64,000 nt of DNA from NCBI GenBank assembly GCA_028023455.1, contig JAQFVV010000143.1, forward strand, positions 598,001 through 662,000. Direction: 5' to 3'. Positions 57,230-64,000 of this stretch are shown here, in pieces (positions within the stretch are counted from its first letter, which is position 1; every line of letters starts with the position of its first letter). This stretch comes from Epiperipatus broadwayi (Eukaryota > Onychophora > Udeonychophora > Euonychophora > Peripatidae). Both the position numbers and the translations under genes were made by a program. Below the pieces are notes generated by a model. That model was not told the DNA's origin and did no database searches. It saw nothing but the letters and a program-made list of their open reading frames with translations.

Positions 57230-58140
57230 TATATTGCTCCATCAGATTTTCTAAATTTGGATAATCAGCTGAATGAGACTAAACCACTTCTTTGTGACCT
57301 TAAAAATGGAACGGCTGAAAGTCCTGATGAAATACTAGAGAATTTTTTTACTATGATGGTGATAGATTAATTTCAAAGTTAATGAAATTTTTTAGTAAAA
57401 TATGGGCCCTTAAAGTTATTCACATAATGTTAAGTGACTTATCTTTCTAATTCATAAAAATTAAACAGACAAAAAATTGTCAAATTCTCATGGAAGGTCA
57501 TTGTTATTCACTACAGCAAAAGTGCTTTCAAGAGTTTTCTTAAATAGATTACTTCTAGTCATGTATAGTTACCAGATACTCAGTGTGATTTTAACACAAC
57601 GATTATAGATTTTCAGGTAAACACAAGCTAAGTGTCAATGTTTTTATTAATTTGGTCAAATGTTTGACTCAATTAATCAAGAGGCTTTGTTATAATGTTT
57701 ATGTGAAGATATGAGAGAAAGCACTATTTATTGATAGTAGAAAATCTGAAACATTTGAAATGAAGTTTATTGTTCAACAGAATGTGTTCTTGCTCCATCT
57801 TTATTTTCTATGTTTATAACAATCATTTTGAAACAGTTTATAGGCAGTTTCATGATCAGGCAACAAAATCAGAATACCATAATTTGAAAGTTAAAATCAA
57901 GAACTTTCTCTTCTTGGTTTCTAGATGTACAGTAAATTAATCATTGTACTTTTCTTGGCCGTCAGAGAAGAATCTATAGAATAATTTCTATGATTTGAAT
58001 ATGGCCTATAAACAAATTGTCTTAGTAATTAATATTAAAAAATTTTAAATACTTTATCAGCCAATGGTGAAAGAAATATTTTCAATAACTTTTGACTTGT
58101 GTATTTAGATCAGCATAATATTGTCATTTTAATTACCTGC
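57230..58140 (+). mobile_element. LINE relic, reverse transcriptase region
   Basis: Broken frames recall a non-LTR reverse transcriptase. 'LDNQLNETKPLL' and 'LKNGTAESPDEIL' resemble the pre-RT block. Next come a 'CYSLQQKCFQEF' stretch, 'VNVFINLVKCLTQLIKRL' (an RT core block with its first catalytic aspartate replaced) and 'FEMKFIVQQNVFLLHLYF' (the G-x-x-Q-G-C-V-L-A-P block, decayed). Around 57880-57960 'FES*NQELSLLGF' continues the order. Many stops; inactive. The family is probably CR1/RTE-like; only the class is safe. Confidence 0.6.
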
Positions 58141-58149
58141 TATAAACAA

Positions 58150-58530
58150 GGGTGATCATCCATCACCAGCTGAATATGCATCTCTATTTTATTTAAATAA
58201 CACTCAATTCAAAGAAGAAAACTTAACAATTAGAGTTTATTAATTCTTTGTAAATATATATAACAAATAAATATATATCTTAAACAATACAGCTAGCTTG
58301 CTTGCTGGTTGTTCTCACCTTGAGCATGATTACAAATATTGTTAGGTTATATTTTTAATCTATGTCCTGCACTAATCACATATTTAGCACATGATGAATA
58401 CTACCACAATTATCTATTATTCTTACTCTTCTTGTTCTTTTTTCTTCTCTTTTCTATATTCTCCCTCTCATTTTCAGCTGATTACTACCAGTATTTATTG
58501 CAATTCATATGATTTGCATAAATAATCTAA
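58150..58530. other. Non-coding stretch
   Basis: AT-rich intron DNA with no recognised feature. Confidence 0.4.
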
Positions 58531-58535
58531 TTATT

Positions 58536-58745
58536 AATTACATTCATATCGGCCTTTCAAGCCAATTGTGCAAACGCTTTGCGAGTGTTAAATAATAAAT
58601 GAATACCCTCTGACCAATACAAGATATAGAATTTATGCAGGAATAAAAAGAATCCTCTTATTCCTACGACTCAAATATTTATATATGAGCAAATCTGAAG
58701 TACTGGCGAAGGTATGACAGTATAACAGTCACTTTAAATTACTAT
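58536..58745 (+). repeat. Extra direct copy of the foldback element's left part
   Basis: 'AATTACATTCATATCGGCC' to 'CACTTTAAATTACTATA' is nearly the same as 58869-59081, at a distance of 333 bases. The only clear difference is 'GGCGAAGGTATGACAG' against 'GGCACAGAAGGTGTGACAG'. It points to a recent tandem duplication or nested insertion. Confidence 0.9.
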
Positions 58746-58812
58746 ATACAATGTCTGAATGAATGATGCCGATGAAATTTTCTAGAATTTACTAAGCGTC
58801 ATTCCAACTGAA

Positions 58813-59220
58813 ACTTAATCATATATATAAATAAGCATTTACTTTTATAGCATCTGTATACAATTTGTAATTACATTCATATCGGCCTTTCAAGCCAATT
58901 GTGCAAACGCTTTGCGAGTGTTAAATAATAAATGAATACCCTCTGACCAATACAAGATATAGAATTTATGCAGGAATAAAAAGAATCCTCTTATTCCTAC
59001 GACTCAAATATTTATATATGAGCAAATCTGAAGTACTGGCACAGAAGGTGTGACAGTATAACAGTCACTTTAAATTACTATATCTTGTATTGGTCAGAGG
59101 GTATTCATTTATTATTTAACACTCGCAAAGCGTTTGCACATTTGGCTTGAAAGGCCGATATGAATGTAATTACAAATTGTATACAGACGCTATAAAAATA
59201 AATGCTTATTTATATAAATC
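58813..59220. mobile_element. Foldback element with ~140 bp inverted arms
   Basis: The left arm (about 58813-58962) and right arm (about 59079-59220) are reverse complements. They share 'ATAAGCATTTA', 'ACAATTTGTAATTACATTCA', 'CAAACGCTTTGCGAGTG' and 'CCCTCTGACCAATACAAG'. The ~115 bp loop contains 'CCTCTTATTCCTACGACTC'. CpGs are kept in both arms, a sign of youth or lack of methylation. No coding potential. Confidence 0.88.
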
Positions 59221-59229
59221 TAATTCTTA

Positions 59230-62200
59230 TAATTTGTGAATTAGAATACATTTTTTTATTCTGCATATCAGCATATGTTAGCTTTCTACAGTGTAATTTT
59301 ATTGAGATTTTAATTATCTATCTGTCAGACTTATATATACACACACAAACATATAGATTTTATTTATAACTCTTTACCAATATATATCTTTATTATTTAA
59401 TCAGATATTGCATTGTATTGTACTTTTTTTAAAAAATTTTAGGAAGGCAGTCTTGGATATTGAGTACAGCATAGATTTAAATGTAATGCTACATTTAACA
59501 AGTTAAACTAGAGTTGTTCATCACATATAATTACTGAATATCATTGGAATTAATTTTATATATATATTCTAACCTATAAAAGCATATAATAAACTTATAA
59601 ACTATAACTATATAACATTTTTAACCTTCTAATATTATTTAACTAGTAATTAGTTTAAGCTAAATACATCAATCACCTCTATAATTTGGTGTCCCATTTT
59701 CTAACCTAATAAAGTGTATTCTCGGTGATCTGCAAGCTCACCAATGTGCATACTCAGTCTAGTTCAGTGATCGGTTAGTTATAAACAATTTAGCTACAGA
59801 GATATGCAGTTAAGATAAAGAAATTAAAATCATAAAACAAATAATCATTAGTAAAATAAATATCTTGGGAAGATAGAAAAAAACTGCCATCATTCCCTAA
59901 TTAATAATTTAAAATAAAATAACATTCTCCCTTCATCAAAACACATTCTCTGAGCTATAAGTATTTGCATTTTTTAACAATGATGATAACTTCTCATCTT
60001 CTTGTTAATGTTTCTAAAAAATATATATCCATTATGTAAATCACCTGCCAATATGATCTGAAAATAGTCTTCTTATAGCACAATTGTAAGTTAAACTCTT
60101 TTAAGCCACACCACAATTGTAATATCAACAATAATTGATCACTTCTTAATTAAAGAATAATTATAATGACAATAATAATCTCAAGGTTTCTTTGTTTAAT
60201 TTAGGAAAATGCTTGACAGTACTGTGCTGTCACATATTATGACTGGCATTCTGGTCGGCTATAGGAAACATTTACTTTACTTCAAAGTCAATGTGTCTTC
60301 ATATCTCACAGCAACTACTATATTATTTAAAGAGGTGATAATTATACTCAATACTGACATACAATTTTGAATAATACAGCCCTTTTATCCAGAATCTCAG
60401 CCAGAATAATAAAAAGACAAGGGTGCTGTTTGTGTCCTTCCATCATCCATGACAACGCAATAAATTAACTAAGACTCATTACTTCGACAATTTAACTAAA
60501 ATGTGAATGGAATAATGTGCAGTCAGAGTTAATGACTTGGGAATAAATTCATTTTTACACTTACATAATGTTTAGTCTGAAGTTTGTAATTCCATAAATA
60601 ATTCTCATTAAAATAAAATGAAATGAAATATTCCGATCTGCGTAAATTTGTCTATCTGGTATATTAAGTTTTTGAGAGTTTGAAAGGATTTCGGACTCAA
60701 GAAAATGTTTTGCAAATATTATGCGAACACACTTATATTTAGCATATAAAAAAAATGAATTCACCACGAATATTGACAAGATTATAATTTATTACTATCA
60801 CAGAACAAAAAAAAATATACAAATTTATTGAATAATATCACATCGATTTGAAATATAAATCAACACTAATCTGTCTATTGTTTAGGTATAGATTAAAATT
60901 ATAAATTCACATGTTTGCAATCATGCTATTGCATTGGATTGACTAGCTAAAGATGCATCTCATTTACCAATTCACTAATTTATAAGTTTGGTAAACTTTC
61001 TATAAGCTTTTACTTAAAGTTATTGACTAACTATTTTTGTTTTTAATTGTTTAATACTATAGTAAGAAGTACGCAAAATATTAAATTTATTTCTAATAAA
61101 TTTAATTAGGTTATGGTTTATAATTGAACAACCTTTTCCTAATTATGGGTCATTTATCAGAAGTCGCACTCACCATCTCACATTTAACTTAATGTCCACT
61201 TAAGTTACGATAAATATTTTATTTATAAGTGTAATTCAAACTATGAATATTTCTTAATTATTAACTAACATTAAATATTGCGTTTGAATATTCCTCCAAC
61301 AAATAAGCATTTTAAAATATGCAATTTTAACTTAACTTTCTCCATTGGTTTGCTTGTCAACTACTAGCAAGATTCAGTAGCACAGTACAGATATTGATTT
61401 CAATTACTAAAGCACTATTGATACTAAAGTGCACCTTGAGGAGCTAACATCTCAAACCTAACATTTATCCTTGCCCTAACTTTTAAAACTACTATGGTGG
61501 AACTATCTTTATATTCACGTGAGGAATGCAGAATAACAACAAATGTCTGCAGAGTAAACTACTACAATAAAGTATTTTGGTGGTTTCTTGCCTCTTACTC
61601 AGGCATAAAATGAACATGCACTAAGTATAATCCTCTCTTGGAATTTAAACAAATTAAGTATCCTAAATGCTATATAAACTCTTGATCATTCTAGTCATGA
61701 GAATCAATCACATGGGCTATCAAACATACCCTAACATTATATCTAAAACTATTCCTCTCATGGAAAAATAAAGTATTTTGGGGAGATAATTTTCATCCCA
61801 CAAAATAAAATATATTATAAGCATTACATATGCTGGTATTAAGCATATATCGATCCTACACTTAGGCAAGATAAGAAAACACACTAATCATAATAAACCT
61901 ATGTTACAATGTATACTTCGATCAATATCTGAAACCAATGGACATGACAGCATAAAAGTATAATAATTTTAATTCTAATGAAGGAACATTCAAAAGCACT
62001 AGGCAACACATCAGCTTCAACTAAATAAAGTGGATGTGCTATTAAAGAATAACTATTACTAAATTAATATAATATAAATTCTATTGACCCTTTAACCAAG
62101 AAATATCTTGTTATAGCATGTATTTCTTTTTAGAGTTACTGTTGATAAATTTAAATATTTATTTTACCCGTTAAATAAATATAAAATATTTTTCTTTTAA

Positions 62201-63880
62201 GTACCTAACATGCAAAGTGTATATCTGCCATTGCATTTAATAAATCGGATATGTTTCATAGATTTCATCTTAAATACAAACTTAAAATATTATATACCCT
62301 AGCATACATTAATATTATAACACAAAATAAAATTTTACAAATTAGTTTTTCTTAAAAAAAAACATTGAATAAACAAATGCATATTATCTCATTAGCAGAA
62401 CTATTTTTCTGTGAGCTGTTTGTCCAGGTGAAGAGTTTTCATCCAGTCACATTTTACGAAGCACTGAAAGTAATAAATGCATTTTTTTTCTTTAATGAAA
62501 AGTTTTCTTTTATTTAGCACTTCTAATAATAATTATGTAAAAAAAATTATAATAGAACCGAAGATTAATTCTCACTTGAATTAAACTAATAAAATTTTGG
62601 ATCCAAGAAAAGAAAATGAATAATCTAACATAGACAATAAACATATACATTATTGACTACATGTATAATTAGCTAACTTACTTATGGATGAAAATGCGCA
62701 CTTTTCTGAGAGATTATTATGATAATAACTGCAGTTGACTTATAGCCTATATGAAGTTTTAAGAATTCTTGTGCCTGGTATAACATATAATTGAACTTTA
62801 TTATTAAGTCACTAAAGATATTTATTCTTGTTCATACTCTTAGAATTTGATTTTCCAATAGTAATTTTTCCTTTAAGAATGGACGTGTATAATTTCACAC
62901 TTATTTCACAAGAGTGGTTCTTTTTCTATTTAAAAAAAAAACATGCAGATGTATGATAGCTTAGTATTATTATAATTATTAATTTCTTTTTTAAACAATT
63001 CTTAGCAAACAAAAACATATTTTAATGTCTAAGATAGCATGATTTAAAAATGCAGACGACTTCCTTAGAATGATCGCTAAATTGTTTCTAATTTTTCTTT
63101 CTTTTCTTTTTAATATTTCTTTTACTTAATTTTCTTAGGTATCAGGAAAATATCAACAAAGAACAATTTATTAGATAATTAGTTTTTACTTGGAAAATAT
63201 TTGTTTTCCTTAATTTAAGTAGAATAGGACTTTGTGTGATCCTTTTAGTTAATTCGTTCATTTTTTTTTAACTTTGGTGAAAAACTTTAACTTTCAAGAA
63301 GCAATCAATTTTAAATGTAGAAAGTTTTCAAAGTGTAGAGAATAGCATAAAATTGCAGAATGTCTTACCAGAGTATTTATTCTTCCATCATCAATAAAAT
63401 CTCCATTATCTTGCCAATTCTTGTTTAAAAACTAAAAAAAAAACCTTACAAAATTTTGGACTGTTAAACTTTTTAAAGATAGAAGAAGACTATATCTCAA
63501 GAAAAAAAATAATTTTGAGTATGAAATTGGTCGTTCTTTTGACTCTAGCGACCTCTTCCAGGAAAAAATAATCCCTTGGTTATGACATAAACAAAAGAAA
63601 GGAAAAACTTATTATAATCATATAGTTTTCAGTATTATTTAAATGGTTTACAAAGAAGTTTAATAATGAAAATAATAAATATATTTAAAACCAACAATAA
63701 TTCTCAGTGATTTCAATTCTTCATAAATTATTTTCCACAAATGAATTCTCCAGAAATTACTGTTCTTTAGAATAAGACATCTTAAAATTATTTAATTGAC
63801 ATTTATGTTTTTCTTTTCTTCTCTACCCATCTAAAAACTAGCTACAGCTTATTGTATTTAATATAGAAATAAAACAAACT
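59230..63880. other. Long intron stretch with no recognised element
   Basis: 4.6 kb of AT-rich DNA. No SINE copies, inverted repeats or coding similarity were recognised. An AG-preceded open stretch at 59443 was tested as the next reductase exon and does not fit. The ORF at 60561-60779 (-) has no family similarity. Confidence 0.4.
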
Positions 63881-63889
63881 AACTCCTTT

Positions 63890-64000
63890 TTAAAACTTGA
63901 TTTATTATGACTATAATCATGAAAAAGAAATCCGACGTTTCGACTATTTTTTATAGTCTTTTTCAAGGCACACTAAAATAAAATATATATACATAATAAA
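63890..64000 (-). mobile_element. Edge of a retroelement with a hammerhead-like hairpin, cut by the window end
   Basis: On the minus strand the order is 'TGCCTTGAAAAA', the hairpin GACTATAAAAAATAGTC (63942-63958), then GAAACGTCGGA, then 'TCATGATTATAGTCATAA'. A stem followed by GAAACGTC is the layout of stem II and the conserved GAAA of the hammerhead-ribozyme motifs known from Penelope-like elements. The CUGAUGA box is not intact. The rest of the element lies outside the window. Confidence 0.5.

Noticed and set aside
59443-59500. Open stretch after a T/A-rich tract and AG, tested as the next reductase exon.
   Set aside because: In the required phase it reads KAVLDIEYSI..., with none of the VVNVSS-like strand expected next in carbonyl reductases.

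Overview
The window is a 64 kb piece of a very AT-rich animal genome. The evidence is eukaryotic: protein-coding exons bounded by AG/GT splice sites and separated by introns of 18 and 27 kb, several classes of retrotransposon, tRNA-derived retrocopies and tandem satellites. No long uninterrupted gene is present. The host is probably an invertebrate with a large, repeat-rich genome. A TTAGGG-type telomere-like block and SINE families sharing a central domain would fit a lophotrochozoan such as a cephalopod, but the sequence does not settle the lineage.

Only one host gene is supported. Three exons on the + strand (9395-9476, 27908-28086, 55476-55588) join in phase to encode about 124 residues of a carbonyl-reductase-1-like short-chain dehydrogenase/reductase. 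They cover the NADPH-binding half. The start codon exon was not found, and the catalytic C-terminal half must lie beyond position 64000. Most of the window is therefore intron. Two glycines of the conserved nucleotide-binding motifs are replaced (TGGNKSIG and NNAA).

The rest is mobile-element archaeology. From left to right: a decayed RTE-like LINE (about 230-2560); foldback elements and SINE fragments (2.6-5.7 kb); a CpG-richer block (6.4-8.5 kb) that may hold the gene's 5' region; a SINE cluster (9.6-10.7 kb); another RTE relic (11.1-11.7 kb); a mosaic of CpG-containing segments joined at (TA)n tracts (14.2-20.3 kb), including a 450 bp palindrome; a second SINE family (20.3-23.0 kb) around a Penelope-like relic; a quiet intron stretch (23.1-27.9 kb); a frameshifted non-LTR element (29.0-31.4 kb); a foldback MITE (34.3-34.5 kb); a DNA transposon remnant with 25 bp perfect inverted ends (38.6-39.5 kb); three adjacent satellites (41.6-43.6 kb); a Penelope-like element with an inverted partial copy (48.6-50.3 kb); two tRNA-like retrocopies with target-site duplications (51.7 and 52.6 kb; a third, less certain one lies at 28.7 kb); a tandem plus inverted SINE cluster (53.7-55.1 kb); another LINE relic (57.2-58.1 kb); a foldback element with an extra direct copy (58.5-59.2 kb); and, at the right edge, the end of another element with a hammerhead-like hairpin. 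No convincing new biological system was found. The most notable items are the altered reductase motifs, the Penelope inverted structure with its ribozyme-like hairpins, and the tRNA-Gly retropseudogene.
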